A stretch of DNA of 64,000 nt, taken from Candidatus Alistipes faecavium (lineage in GTDB: Bacteria; Bacteroidota; Bacteroidia; Bacteroidales; Rikenellaceae). The stretch spans positions 1 to 64,000 of the forward strand of contig DWYP01000049.1 in assembly GCA_019118605.1 (NCBI GenBank), in the 5' to 3' direction. The notes below the pieces were generated by a model that saw nothing but the letters and a program-made list of their open reading frames with translations, was not told the DNA's origin and ran no database searches. Every line of letters starts with the position of its first letter. Within the stretch, counting starts at the first letter, position 1. Positions 26,580 to 35,641 of this stretch are shown here, piece by piece. Position numbers and translations under genes: made by a program.

Positions 26580-27881
26580 CTATTCGACCGGAATGTCCTT
26601 GTTGACGTTCTTCGAGCCTGCGAGCGCGTAGTAGAGCAGGTAGACCAGGCCGATGGCGATCACCCAGTAGCTCGTCAGGTAGCCCATGCCGCTGTTCGTG
26701 TAGTCCACGATGGCGTTCTGGAGAAGCGGAAGGATACCGCCGCCGCAAACCAGGGCCATGAAGATACCCGAAGCCTTCTCCGTATACTTGCCAAGTCCCT
26801 CAACGGCAAGGTTGAAGATGCCGCCCCACATCACCGAGGTGCAGAGTCCGATGAGCACCAGCAGCGCGGCGTTGACCGGCACGTTCACCAGGCCGAAGCC
26901 TGCCGAACCGTTGAATACCGGGAGGTTGACAGCCACCTCGGGAGCGAACATCGCACCCAGCGTCAGCAGCAGACCCAGCGACGCAACGACCGAAAGCATG
27001 GCCCGGGCCGACACCTTGCTGCCGATCAGCGCGCCCAGCAGACGGCCGATAAGCATCAGGAACCAGTAGGTCGCAGCCACCGAACCCGCAACGGCCTCGG
27101 CGTTCACGCCGCTGCCCAGCACGTTCAGGTCGGGGTTCTGCAGCCACTTCTGCAGCACGTTGGGAACACCTACCTCGACTCCCACATAGATGAAGATGGC
27201 GATCGAGCCCAGCACGAAGTGACGGAACGACAGCGGTCCGTACTTGTCGGTGCCGGCAGCGGCCTTCTTGGCGGCCTCGGGCTTGTTCTCCGGAATCTTC
27301 GTCAGGGCGATTACGATGAAGGCGAAGGCGAAGATCGCCAGCGCGGCGTACATCAGCGGGAAGACGTTGCTGATCTGCGCATTCTTGATGCCCTCGGGAA
27401 TCAGCAGGCCCGTGAGGATAATCACCGCCGTACCGCACAGCGAGTTGAACGACCCGCCGGTCTGGATCAGCTGGTTGCCCTTGTTGCCGCCGCCGCCGAG
27501 CTTGTTCAGCATCGGGTTGACAACCGTGTTGAGCAGGCACATCGAGAAGCCGGCGATGAAGGCGCCGAGCAGGTAGACCCCGAAGCTCTGCATCGTGCCC
27601 GAAAGGGTCTGGATGCCCACGCCGATGAAGCCCACGGCCACGGCGACCATCGCGGTCTTCTTGTATCCGTAGCGCTGCAGCATGTTGCCCGACGGATAGC
27701 CCATGATCGCATAGGCGATGAAGTTGGCGAAGACGCCCAGCGTACCCATCCAGTTCGGCACGTTGAACTGGTACTTCAGGATGTCTCCCATCGGCGAAGC
27801 GAGGTTCGTCACGAACGAGATCATTCCGAAGAGGAAGATCATCACAATGATCGGAAGAATGAAATTTTGCTTTTTTTCCAT
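26580..27881 (-). CDS. MFS sugar transporter, FucP/GluP family
   Basis: Inner-membrane symporter of 433 residues with about twelve hydrophobic segments. The N-terminus (LPIIVMIFLFGMISFVTNLASPMGDIL) and MLNTVVNPMLNKLGG in helix 4 fit the glucose/galactose:H+ symporter branch of the FucP family. The Gly-rich stretch GGGGNKGNQLIQTGGSFNSL is typical. The substrate is probably a hexose but is not proven. It appears monocistronic: a repeat-rich spacer precedes it and hairpins follow it. Confidence 0.88.
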   Translation of the reverse strand: MEKKQNFILPIIVMIFLFGMISFVTNLASPMGDILKYQFNVPNWMGTLGVFANFIAYAIMGYPSGNMLQRYGYKKTAMVAVAVGFIGVGIQTLSGTMQSFGVYLLGAFIAGFSMCLLNTVVNPMLNKLGGGGNKGNQLIQTGGSFNSLCGTAVIILTGLLIPEGIKNAQISNVFPLMYAALAIFAFAFIVIALTKIPENKPEAAKKAAAGTDKYGPLSFRHFVLGSIAIFIYVGVEVGVPNVLQKWLQNPDLNVLGSGVNAEAVAGSVAATYWFLMLIGRLLGALIGSKVSARAMLSVVASLGLLLTLGAMFAPEVAVNLPVFNGSAGFGLVNVPVNAALLVLIGLCTSVMWGGIFNLAVEGLGKYTEKASGIFMALVCGGGILPLLQNAIVDYTNSGMGYLTSYWVIAIGLVYLLYYALAGSKNVNKDIPVE

Positions 27882-27969
27882 GAAAATATTAAAATTAGGT
27901 TAATATGTTTCGGGTTGGATGGTGTGCGGTATGTATCTATGTCTCCGTATCGGAGTCTTTTCGAGGTCG

Positions 27970-28127
27970 GAGGTTCGGGTTCAGAAATTCAGGTTCAAGT
28001 TCAGGTTCGGGGTTCGGGGTTCAGAGCTCAAGGCTCAAGTCGGGTTCGGGTTGGTTTCAGGTTTCAGGTTTCAAGTTCAGGGTGCGGGATTTAGGGCTCA
28101 GTTTCGGGGTTCGGGGTTCGGGTTCGT
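27970..28127 (+). repeat. Degenerate 6-7-base GGTTC(G/A)G repeat array
   Basis: About 158 bases built from short units such as GGTTCGG, GGTTCAG and GTTTCAG in head-to-tail order. It fills most of the spacer between the polyprenyl synthetase stop and the MFS start on the minus strand. Units vary in length and base, and no credible gene is encoded. Confidence 0.85.
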
Positions 28128-28139
28128 GGCGCGGCAGCG

Positions 28140-29129
28140 TCACCGGTCGCGTTCGGCGACGTAGGCGCACAGGTTCACCAGCGCCGAGCGGTATTCGGAA
28201 TCCTCGTAGTCGGAGAGCATCTCCACGGCCCGCGTAATGTAGCCGTGCATCACCTCGGCCGCAGTCTGAAGGCCCCCTTCCGTCTCGACCGCCGCCCGCA
28301 GGCGCTCCACCGACGCGGCGTCCTCGTGGCACCGGCCCAGGAGGTCGAGCAGCTCCGCGCGCCGCGGTTCCGGGGCCTTTTCGAGCACCGTGAGCAGCGG
28401 GAGGGTGATCTTCCCCTCGCAGAGGTCGTTGCACGCCGGTTTGCCCGCATGGTTGCGCGGCGTATAGTCGAGGATGTCGTCCTGGATCTGGAAGGCCATG
28501 CCCAGGGCTTCGCCGAACCGCCGCATGGTCGACACCTTGTCGCGCGTGGTCCCCACGGCAAGGGCTCCGGCCGAGGCGCTCACACCCAGCAGGCTCGCGG
28601 TCTTCTTGTAGATGATGTCGAGGTAGGTCGTGCGGCTCATCAGCCGGTTCGCCGCGCAGTCGTCCTGCAGGATCTCCCCTTCGCAGAGCGCGGCCATCGA
28701 GCCGCAGACGTGCGTCACCAGATCGAACTGGCCGCTCTGAAGCCCGATGTTCATGTTGCGCGCAAGGATGTAGTCGCCCAGGATCACCGCCTTGTGCGAC
28801 TGCCAGCGGGCATTGACCGAAGGCTTGCCCCGCCGCGTGTCGGCCTCGTCGATCACGTCGTCGTGGATCAGCGACGCCACGTGGATCATCTCGACAAGCA
28901 TCGCCGCAAGCGACGCCCGGCGCCCGAGCGAGGCGCCCTTGACCGGGGCGTTCATCGCCGCGGAAAGCATTACCAGCGTGGGACGGATGCCCTTTCCGCG
29001 CGACGAAAGGGCGTAACGCAGCATATCGGATAACAACTCCCCCTCGGCGGTGAACTGGCGCTCGACAAACTCGTCGAAGGCCGCCAGCTCCGCAGTGACG
29101 GGTTTGCGGATGTCTTCGAGTGTAATCAT
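28140..29129 (-). CDS. Polyprenyl (trans-isoprenyl) diphosphate synthase
   Basis: Chain-elongating prenyltransferase of 329 residues, adding isopentenyl diphosphate units with trans geometry. The first Asp-rich motif is LIHDDVIDEADTRRG and the second is QIQDDILDYT; SSRGKGIRPTLVML is the upstream substrate loop. It probably makes the side chain for menaquinone (the menA product in this window), as octaprenyl synthase-like proteins do. I chose ATG 29129 (MITLEDIRKP). The upstream ATG at 29147 lies before the promoter element at 29135-29142 and would not be transcribed from it. Confidence 0.9.
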   Translation of the reverse strand: MITLEDIRKPVTAELAAFDEFVERQFTAEGELLSDMLRYALSSRGKGIRPTLVMLSAAMNAPVKGASLGRRASLAAMLVEMIHVASLIHDDVIDEADTRRGKPSVNARWQSHKAVILGDYILARNMNIGLQSGQFDLVTHVCGSMAALCEGEILQDDCAANRLMSRTTYLDIIYKKTASLLGVSASAGALAVGTTRDKVSTMRRFGEALGMAFQIQDDILDYTPRNHAGKPACNDLCEGKITLPLLTVLEKAPEPRRAELLDLLGRCHEDAASVERLRAAVETEGGLQTAAEVMHGYITRAVEMLSDYEDSEYRSALVNLCAYVAERDR

Positions 29130-29134
29130 ATCCG

Positions 29135-29142
29135 CAAAGATA
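29135..29142 (-). promoter_or_regulatory. Candidate -7 element for the polyprenyl synthase
   Basis: Minus-strand TATCTTTG whose last base is only five bases before ATG 29129. Transcription would start at or within a few bases of the start codon. Confidence 0.5.
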
Positions 29143-29185
29143 GTCATTTTTCGCTTTCAAGGCACGGACTGTCGTTGTTTTTTCG

Positions 29186-29193
29186 TACCTTTG
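29186..29193 (+). promoter_or_regulatory. Candidate -7 element for the YfhO-like gene
   Basis: TACCTTTG, 23 bases before ATG 29217, in the divergent AT-rich region shared with the polyprenyl synthase. No -33 TTG at 19 bases. Confidence 0.55.
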
Positions 29194-29216
29194 GCCGTTG
29201 ATTAAGATACGGCAAG

Positions 29217-31751
29217 ATGAATTTCTCGAATCCCGCAGCCTCGAAGCTGCTCTCCGCAGGGGTTGCCCTCGTTCTTTTCTTCGTGGTGTGCGCCGCCTAT
29301 TTCGCGCCGCAGTTCCGCGGCGAAGTGCTCCCGCAGCACGACGTCATCCAGTACGAGGGAATGGCCCGGGACATCACGCAGATGCGGGCCGAGCGGAGCG
29401 AAGACCCCCAGTGGACCGGCGGAATGTTCGGCGGAATGCCGGCCTATCTGATCAACGTCGCATACCCCGCACAGGCCGTGAAACGAACCGTCGGGCAGGT
29501 CGTGAAGATCCTCGACACCCCCGCGGCATTCCTCTTCTTCGCCATGACGGCGATGTGGGTCATGCTGCTCATCTTCGGGATAAACCCCTGGATCGGAATC
29601 GTCGCGGCGCTCGCCTACGGATTCTCGACCTACTTCCTGCTGATCATCGGAGCCGGGCACATCACCAAGATGTGGGCCCTGGTCTACGCCCCGCTGATGA
29701 TGGGCGGCGCGTGGATGACCCTGCGCGGGAATCCCTGGCACGGCGCAGCCCTCACGGGTCTCGCGGCCTCGCTCGAAATCGGAGCCAACCACCCGCAGAT
29801 CACCTACTACTTCCTCGTGGCGATGGCCGCGCTGTGGATCAGCGAGGGGATTGTGGCCCTGCGCGCAAAGCGCCTGCGGGACTTCGCACGGCGCACGGCC
29901 CTGCTCGCGGCGGCAGGGATCCTGGCCGTGGGATCGAACTTCTCGCCCCTGTGGTACACGGCCCAGCACTCCGGGGAGACCATCCGCGGAGGCTCGGAAC
30001 TCGCCGCGACATCCCCCGGCAGCGAATCCTCTGCCGGAGGCCTCGACCTCGGATACGCCACGGCCTGGAGCTACGGAAAGGCCGAGAGCTTCAACCTGCT
30101 GATCCCCGACTTCATGGGGCGCGACTCGGCGACGACATTTCCCGCCGACGGCGCCACGGCCGCCGTGCTCAACGACTACGGACTGCGCGGCGCGGCGCAG
30201 CAGCTGCCCGCCTACTGGGGCACGCAGCCCTATACGGCCGGGCCTACCTACCTCGGAGCCGCCGTCATCTTCCTCGCCGTGCTGGGGCTGTTCCTCGCCC
30301 CCGGGCGCGACAAGTGGTGGATCCTCGCCGTAAGCGTGCTGATGCTGCTGCTCGCCTGGGGACAGAACTTCATCTCCTTCACCGAGCTGGCCTTCAAATA
30401 CCTCCCGGGATACAACAAGTTCCGCACCGTGTCGATGACGCTCGTCGTCGTGCAGTGGGCCGCACCGCTGCTCGGGGCCTATGCCCTCATGCGGCTGTGG
30501 AACGGGAAGGCGTCCGGCCAACAACTGCGACGCGCCCTGGCATGGGCCGCAGGCATCACGGGAGGCATCTGCCTGCTCTTCATCGTTGCGGGAGGCGCCC
30601 TCTTCGATTTCGGACGCGCCGAGAGCGCCGCCTCGATGACCGACACCTTCCGGCATATCTTCGAGGCCAACGGGATGCAGGAGTACATCGACCGCGGCAT
30701 GGACATCGAGTGGGGCGAGGCAACGGCCGACGCGATGGCCGCCGACCGCGCCGCGATGATGCGCGCCGACGCGTGGCGTTCGCTGGCAATGATCCTCCTG
30801 GCCGCGGGCGCCGTAGGGCTTTTCGCCCTGGGAAAGATCCGGAAGGGACTCCTCGTCGGGCTGCTGGCCGCCATCGTCCTCGCAGATCTCGTGCCCGTCG
30901 ACCTGCGCTTCCTCTCGCACGAGAGTTTCGTCTCCCCGCGCCGCCAGCAGGTCACGCCCTCGGCCGCCGACAAGGCCATCCTGCAGGACACAGACCCCGG
31001 ATACCGCGTGCTGAACCTCACGGTCAGCCCCTACAACGACGCCACGACCTCCTATTTCCACCGTTCGGTGGGCGGATACCACGGGGCGAAACTCGCACGC
31101 TATCAGGATCTGATCGACCGCTACCTCGCATACAACAACCAGCAGGTGCTCGACATGCTCAACACCCGTTACGTGATCGTCCCGGGTGCCGACGGGCAGC
31201 CCCAGGCACAGCGCCGCACGACGGCCTTCGGCGCGGCGTGGTTCGTCGACTCGCTCGCCCCCGCCCGTTCGGCGCAGGAGGAGATCGATCTCCTGGGGGA
31301 GGTGAACCTCCGCACAACGGCCGTCGTGAATACCTCGCAGACGGAAGAGTCCATGCAGCGTCCGATGCCCTCCGGCATCTATGACTCGGCCCGCATCGAC
31401 CTTGCGGAGTACCGCCCCAACTACCTCCGATACGAATATTCTACACCCGAAGAGGCCATCGCGGTCTTCTCGGAAATTTATTATGACAAGGGCTGGAAGG
31501 CCTTCATCGACGGCGCGGAGGCCCCCTACTTCCGGGCCGACTACGTGCTGCGGGCCATGCGGCTCCCGGCCGGGGAGCATGTCGTCGAATGGCGGTTCCG
31601 CGCCCCGCAATGGACGGCGGTCGAATCCGTGACGGGCATCTGTTCGGGAATCATTCTCCTGGCGGCGCTCGCCGCGCTGGGCGTCTGGGGCGTGCGCCGC
31701 TTCAAGCGCCCCACGAAACCGGATGCAGCGCCCGAACGCCCGAACGCCTGA
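29217..31751 (+). CDS. YfhO-family polytopic membrane protein
   Basis: Large integral membrane protein of 844 residues with about twelve to fourteen hydrophobic segments in the first two thirds and near the C-terminus (about 800-825). It has a soluble domain between about 550 and 795 (PGYRVLNLTVSPYND, LLGEVNLRTTAVV, YDKGWKAFIDG). The early QHDVIQYEGMARD and WTGGMFGGMPAYL segments match YfhO-like proteins of Bacteroidota, which are related in fold to GT-C glycosyltransferases. YfhO in Firmicutes acts in glycosylation of lipoteichoic acid; here the substrate is unknown. It leads a co-directional run into ftsX, DUF3098, uppP, truB and queA. Confidence 0.85.
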   Translation: MNFSNPAASKLLSAGVALVLFFVVCAAYFAPQFRGEVLPQHDVIQYEGMARDITQMRAERSEDPQWTGGMFGGMPAYLINVAYPAQAVKRTVGQVVKILDTPAAFLFFAMTAMWVMLLIFGINPWIGIVAALAYGFSTYFLLIIGAGHITKMWALVYAPLMMGGAWMTLRGNPWHGAALTGLAASLEIGANHPQITYYFLVAMAALWISEGIVALRAKRLRDFARRTALLAAAGILAVGSNFSPLWYTAQHSGETIRGGSELAATSPGSESSAGGLDLGYATAWSYGKAESFNLLIPDFMGRDSATTFPADGATAAVLNDYGLRGAAQQLPAYWGTQPYTAGPTYLGAAVIFLAVLGLFLAPGRDKWWILAVSVLMLLLAWGQNFISFTELAFKYLPGYNKFRTVSMTLVVVQWAAPLLGAYALMRLWNGKASGQQLRRALAWAAGITGGICLLFIVAGGALFDFGRAESAASMTDTFRHIFEANGMQEYIDRGMDIEWGEATADAMAADRAAMMRADAWRSLAMILLAAGAVGLFALGKIRKGLLVGLLAAIVLADLVPVDLRFLSHESFVSPRRQQVTPSAADKAILQDTDPGYRVLNLTVSPYNDATTSYFHRSVGGYHGAKLARYQDLIDRYLAYNNQQVLDMLNTRYVIVPGADGQPQAQRRTTAFGAAWFVDSLAPARSAQEEIDLLGEVNLRTTAVVNTSQTEESMQRPMPSGIYDSARIDLAEYRPNYLRYEYSTPEEAIAVFSEIYYDKGWKAFIDGAEAPYFRADYVLRAMRLPAGEHVVEWRFRAPQWTAVESVTGICSGIILLAALAALGVWGVRRFKRPTKPDAAPERPNA

Positions 31752-31800
31752 CAAACCGACCCTGAACCAATACGCGCGCCACGAAATGCGCGCCCGGAAT

Positions 31801-32682
31801 ATGAAAGACGACAAACGACTCAAGCGGAAAGTCCGCAACTCCTACATCGTATCGACGGTGAGCATCACGCTGGTGCTCTTCCTGCTCGGATCGGTGGGGT
31901 ATCTGATGACTGCGGCGATGAAGATCGCCGATACGCTGCAGGAGAGCATCAGCGTGAGCGTGGAGCTCCGCAAGGAGCTGACCCCCGAGGAGCGTCAGGC
32001 CGTCGAACAGCAACTGGAGGCCGAGCAGATCGTCTCGACGATCTCGTTCGTGCCCAAGGAGGAGAAACTCCAGGACCAGGAGTTCCGCAAGATGTTCGGC
32101 AGCTCGTTCGAGGAGATCCTCGAGGAGAACCCCCTGCTCGACTCCTTCGAGCTGACACTCACCTCGGCTTCGGCCGACAAGGAGCTCCTCGACTCGTTCA
32201 TCGCGGCCGTCGGACGCATCGACGGCGTCGACAACGTGTCGTATCCCGCCATGATCGTCGAGCGGCTCCACACCACCGTGGGAAAAATCCGCCTCGTGCT
32301 CCTGCTCTTCGGCGGGGCCCTGCTCCTCGTGTCGCTCATCCTGCTGAGCAACACCATCCGCCTGGCGATCTTCTCGAAACGATACCTCATCAACACGATG
32401 AAGCTCGTAGGGGCCACCCGGTGGTTCATCATGCGCCCCTTCCTCGGGAGCAGCATCACCCAGGGAATCCTCTCCGGAATCGCCGCCTCGGTGCTCTTCG
32501 GACTGGCCGTGTTCGGGCTCAACGAGGCCGTCCCGGAGCTTACCTCCCTGGCCGAAATTCAGAAAATCGCCGTCATCATCGGGTCGATGATCCTCGGCGG
32601 AGTCCTCATCTCGGGGTTCTTCACGCTGCTCGTGCTGAACAAATTCGTCAACATGAAATCGAACAAGATCTATCTTTATTGA
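31801..32682 (+). CDS. ftsX: Cell division protein FtsX
   Basis: Permease-like partner of the ATPase FtsE, which in other bacteria activates peptidoglycan hydrolases at division. The protein has 293 residues: one membrane helix near 22-45, a periplasmic domain (about 46-165) and three C-terminal helices (about 170-290). The SNTIRLAIFSKRYLINTMKLVGAT segment is the family signature. I chose ATG 31801 (MKDDKRLKRKV); ATG 31786 is also possible. ftsE is not in this window, as often in Bacteroidota where the two are separate. Confidence 0.92.
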   Translation: MKDDKRLKRKVRNSYIVSTVSITLVLFLLGSVGYLMTAAMKIADTLQESISVSVELRKELTPEERQAVEQQLEAEQIVSTISFVPKEEKLQDQEFRKMFGSSFEEILEENPLLDSFELTLTSASADKELLDSFIAAVGRIDGVDNVSYPAMIVERLHTTVGKIRLVLLLFGGALLLVSLILLSNTIRLAIFSKRYLINTMKLVGATRWFIMRPFLGSSITQGILSGIAASVLFGLAVFGLNEAVPELTSLAEIQKIAVIIGSMILGGVLISGFFTLLVLNKFVNMKSNKIYLY

Positions 32683-32686
32683 GCAT

Positions 32687-32944
32687 ATGAAACAGACACC
32701 GAAAACGACTCCCGAAACGCCGTCCGAAAATCCGCGCATGCCGCTGACGCGCCGCAACTACATCCTGCTGGCCGTCGGATTCGCCGTCATCGTGCTGGGA
32801 TTCGTCCTTATGACCGGAGGGGGCAGCGACTCCCCCGAAGAATTCAACTACGCCATGTTCTCGTGGCGCAGGATCACCCTGGCCCCGATTCTGGTGATCG
32901 GCGGCTTCGCTTTCGAAATCTACGCCATCCTCAAACGCTTCTGA
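32687..32944 (+). CDS. DUF3098 family small membrane protein
   Basis: 85-residue protein with a disordered N-terminus (KTTPETPSENP) and two hydrophobic segments (about 24-43 and 66-82) separated by a short loop with FNYAMFSWRR. It matches the DUF3098 family, which in Bacteroidota commonly sits between ftsX and uppP, as here. It starts four bases after ftsX and ends 17 bases before uppP, so a role in envelope or division processes is plausible but untested. Confidence 0.85.
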   Translation: MKQTPKTTPETPSENPRMPLTRRNYILLAVGFAVIVLGFVLMTGGGSDSPEEFNYAMFSWRRITLAPILVIGGFAFEIYAILKRF

Positions 32945-32961
32945 AAAAAACACCCTGACCC

Positions 32962-33753
32962 ATGGATACATTGCAAGCCATCCTGCTCGGAATCGTGCAG
33001 GGAATTACGGAATTTCTCCCCGTCTCGAGCAGCGGGCACCTGCAGATCGCCAAGGAGCTGCTCGGCGTACAGCTCGAAGAGAACCTCACCTTCGACGTCG
33101 CACTGCACGCCGCAACCGTCCTGAGCACCATCGTGGTGCTGTGGAGCGAGGTCGTGCGCCTCGTCCGCGGGCTCTTCTCGCGCCGTTTCAACGAGGAGCA
33201 GGCATACGTCCTGAAGCTCATCCTCTCGATGGTGCCCATCGGCATCGTCGGATTCCTCTTCAAGGATCAGCTTAACGCCATGCTCGCCTCCCCGTGGATC
33301 CTGCTCATCGTCGGAGCCATGCTCCTGCTCACGGCCGCCCTGCTGGCATTCGCCTACTACGCAAAGCCCCGCCCCAAGGAGACGATTTCCTACCGCGACG
33401 CCCTGATCATCGGCATCGCGCAGGCCTGCGCCGCCATGCCGGGACTCTCGCGTTCGGGCTCGACCATCGCCACGGGACTCCTGCTCGGAAACAAGAAGGC
33501 CGCCGTGGCGCAGTTCTCCTTCCTGATGGTGCTGGCCCCGATCCTCGGCGAGACGCTCCTCGAAGCCGTGAGCGGCGAACTCACCGCAGGCGTCGCCGCA
33601 GGGCCGCTGGCCGCGGGATTCCTCGCCTCGTTCATCACCGGATGCCTGGCCTGCAAGTTCATGATCGAGATCGTCAAGCGCGGCAAGCTCATCTGGTTCG
33701 CCGTCTACTGCGCCCTGGCCGGCGCGGTCTCGATCATCACGACCCTCTGCTGA
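32962..33753 (+). CDS. uppP: Undecaprenyl-diphosphatase
   Basis: Inner-membrane enzyme (BacA type) that dephosphorylates undecaprenyl diphosphate, recycling the lipid carrier used for peptidoglycan and surface glycans; extra copies give bacitracin resistance. The protein has 263 residues and about eight helices. The active-site motifs are [15 protein letters not shown] near the N-terminus and [17 protein letters not shown] near residue 165. ATG 32962 gives [14 protein letters not shown], the family start. Confidence 0.95.
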   Translation: MDTLQAILLGIVQGITEFLPVSSSGHLQIAKELLGVQLEENLTFDVALHAATVLSTIVVLWSEVVRLVRGLFSRRFNEEQAYVLKLILSMVPIGIVGFLFKDQLNAMLASPWILLIVGAMLLLTAALLAFAYYAKPRPKETISYRDALIIGIAQACAAMPGLSRSGSTIATGLLLGNKKAAVAQFSFLMVLAPILGETLLEAVSGELTAGVAAGPLAAGFLASFITGCLACKFMIEIVKRGKLIWFAVYCALAGAVSIITTLC

Positions 33754-33766
33754 TCCCCCGCTGCCG

Positions 33767-34492
33767 ATGACACCTCAAGACGACGCGCGGGAGCTGCGCG
33801 GCATCAATTTCGAGGAGGGCTACATCGCCGTACTGGACAAGCCCCTGCGGTGGACCTCGACCGATGTGGTGCGCAAGATCAAGTTTGCGCTCCGCCGCAT
33901 CGGGTTCCGGAAGATCAAGGTCGGGCATGCGGGAACGCTCGATCCGCTGGCCACGGGCGTGCTGCTCGTATGCATCGGGCGCGCGACAAAGATGGTCGAC
34001 GCCCTGCAGGCCGAGGAGAAGGAGTATGTGGCCGACGTGATGCTCGGGGCCACGACCCCGAGCTACGACCTCGAGCACGAAATCGACCGCACGTACCCCT
34101 GGGAGCACATCACGCGCGAAGGCGTGGAGCGCGTCCTCGGGGAACTCTCCGGCGAGCGGCTCCAGACGCCCCCGGTCTTCTCGGCCAAGAAGATCGAAGG
34201 AACGCGCGCCTACGAGTTCGCACGCGCGGGCGAAGAGGTTGCCGTGCGGCAGGCGCTGATCCACATCTACGAGATGGAGCTCCTGGAGTACGACCTCCCG
34301 CGCATCCGCATCCGCGTGCGGTGCAGCAAGGGTACCTACATCCGTTCGCTGGCCCACGAAATCGGGCTCGCACTCGGCAGCGGCGCCCACCTCACCTCCC
34401 TGCGGCGTACGCGCAGCGGCGGTTTCACGGTCGAAAACGCCTGGGATTTGGAGGATTTTCTGGAAAAATTGCAAAATTCTGAAACAAAATAA
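33767..34492 (+). CDS. truB: tRNA pseudouridine(55) synthase
   Basis: Makes pseudouridine at position 55 in the T loop of almost all tRNAs. The protein has 241 residues. The catalytic Asp59 lies in HAGTLDPLATGVL. Flanking family motifs are DKPLRWTSTDVV and the later RVRCSKGTYIRSLAHEIG. It lies 13 bases after uppP and 59 bases before queA, another tRNA modification gene; both probably ride in the same long transcript. Confidence 0.96.
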   Translation: MTPQDDARELRGINFEEGYIAVLDKPLRWTSTDVVRKIKFALRRIGFRKIKVGHAGTLDPLATGVLLVCIGRATKMVDALQAEEKEYVADVMLGATTPSYDLEHEIDRTYPWEHITREGVERVLGELSGERLQTPPVFSAKKIEGTRAYEFARAGEEVAVRQALIHIYEMELLEYDLPRIRIRVRCSKGTYIRSLAHEIGLALGSGAHLTSLRRTRSGGFTVENAWDLEDFLEKLQNSETK

Positions 34493-34551
34493 ACTTTTTT
34501 ACGTATAGGAAATAGTTTGTCTATTTTCGAAACGCAAAAACAGTTTCACCC

Positions 34552-35601
34552 ATGAAGTTATCGCAGTACGGGTACGACTTCTCGCCCGAAATGCTGGCCA
34601 AATACCCGGCCGAAAACCGCGACGAGGCGCGACTGATGGTCGTAAACCGCAAGACCGGAGCCATCGAACACCGCATTTTCAAGGAGATCCTCGACTACTT
34701 CGAGGAGAAAGACCTCTTCGTGCTCAACGACACGAAGGTATTCCCCGCACGCCTCTACGGAAACAAGGAGAAAACCGGCGCGGAGATCGAAATCTTCCTC
34801 CTGCGCGAACTGAACCGCGACCTCCGACTCTGGGACGTGCTCGTGGATCCCGCACGCAAGATCCGCATCGGAAACAAGCTCTATTTCGGAGACGACGACC
34901 TGCTCGTGGCCGAGGTCATCGACAACACCACATCCCGCGGACGTACCCTGCGCTTCCTTTTCGACGGTTCCTACGAAGAGTTCAAGGAGGCCCTCTTCTC
35001 GCTCGGCGAAACGCCCCTGCCGAAATGGGTGCGCGAAAAGGTCGAACCCGAGGACGCCGAGCGCTACCAGACAATCTTCGCAGCCCACGAGGGCGCCGTG
35101 GCTGCCCCGACCGCCGGCATGCACTTCTCAAAGCACCTGATGAAGCGCATGGAGATCAAGGGGGTAGACTGCGCATTCATCACCCTGCACGTGGGGCTGG
35201 GGAACTTCCGCACGGTGGACGTCGAGGATCTCTCGAAGCACAAGATGGACTCCGAGCAGTTCTTCGTCACGGAGGAGGCCGCCCGGGCCGTCAACACCGC
35301 CAAGGGCGAGGGTCACAAGGTCGTGGCGATCGGCACGACCGTCATGCGCACGCTCGAAACCGCCGTGTCGACGAACGGCATGATCAAACCCATGGAGGGG
35401 TGGACCAACAAGTTCATATTCGCCCCCTACGACTTCACCGTGGCCGACGCCATGGTCACGAACTTCCACCTGCCCTACTCGACGCAGCTGATGATGGTGG
35501 CCGCCTTCGGAGGCTACGAAAACGTCATGAACGCATACCGCGTCGCCAAGCAGGAGGGATACCGGTTCGGCACTTACGGCGACGCCATGCTGATTCTTTA
35601 A
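34552..35601 (+). CDS. queA: S-adenosylmethionine:tRNA ribosyltransferase-isomerase
   Basis: Transfers and isomerises the ribosyl part of SAM onto 7-aminomethyl-7-deazaguanine in tRNA, giving epoxyqueuosine. The protein has 349 residues. Signatures include [48 protein letters not shown] and [19 protein letters not shown]. The 59-base spacer before it is AT-rich and carries a small inverted repeat but no clear TAnnTTTG; I see no preQ1 riboswitch. Confidence 0.96.
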   Translation: MKLSQYGYDFSPEMLAKYPAENRDEARLMVVNRKTGAIEHRIFKEILDYFEEKDLFVLNDTKVFPARLYGNKEKTGAEIEIFLLRELNRDLRLWDVLVDPARKIRIGNKLYFGDDDLLVAEVIDNTTSRGRTLRFLFDGSYEEFKEALFSLGETPLPKWVREKVEPEDAERYQTIFAAHEGAVAAPTAGMHFSKHLMKRMEIKGVDCAFITLHVGLGNFRTVDVEDLSKHKMDSEQFFVTEEAARAVNTAKGEGHKVVAIGTTVMRTLETAVSTNGMIKPMEGWTNKFIFAPYDFTVADAMVTNFHLPYSTQLMMVAAFGGYENVMNAYRVAKQEGYRFGTYGDAMLIL

Positions 35602-35612
35602 AAAATTTTTAG

Positions 35613-35620
35613 TACCTTTG
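35613..35620 (+). promoter_or_regulatory. Candidate -7 element for the GT5-domain gene
   Basis: TACCTTTG, 21 bases before ATG 35642. It follows the queA stop within an AT-rich patch; no -33 TTG at 19 bases. Confidence 0.55.
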
Positions 35621-35641
35621 CAGGAAGCAAACCACACGACC

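Noticed and set aside
34493..34551. preQ1 riboswitch before queA
   Set aside because: The 59-base spacer lacks the hairpin plus A-rich tail arrangement; only a small six-bp inverted repeat is visible.
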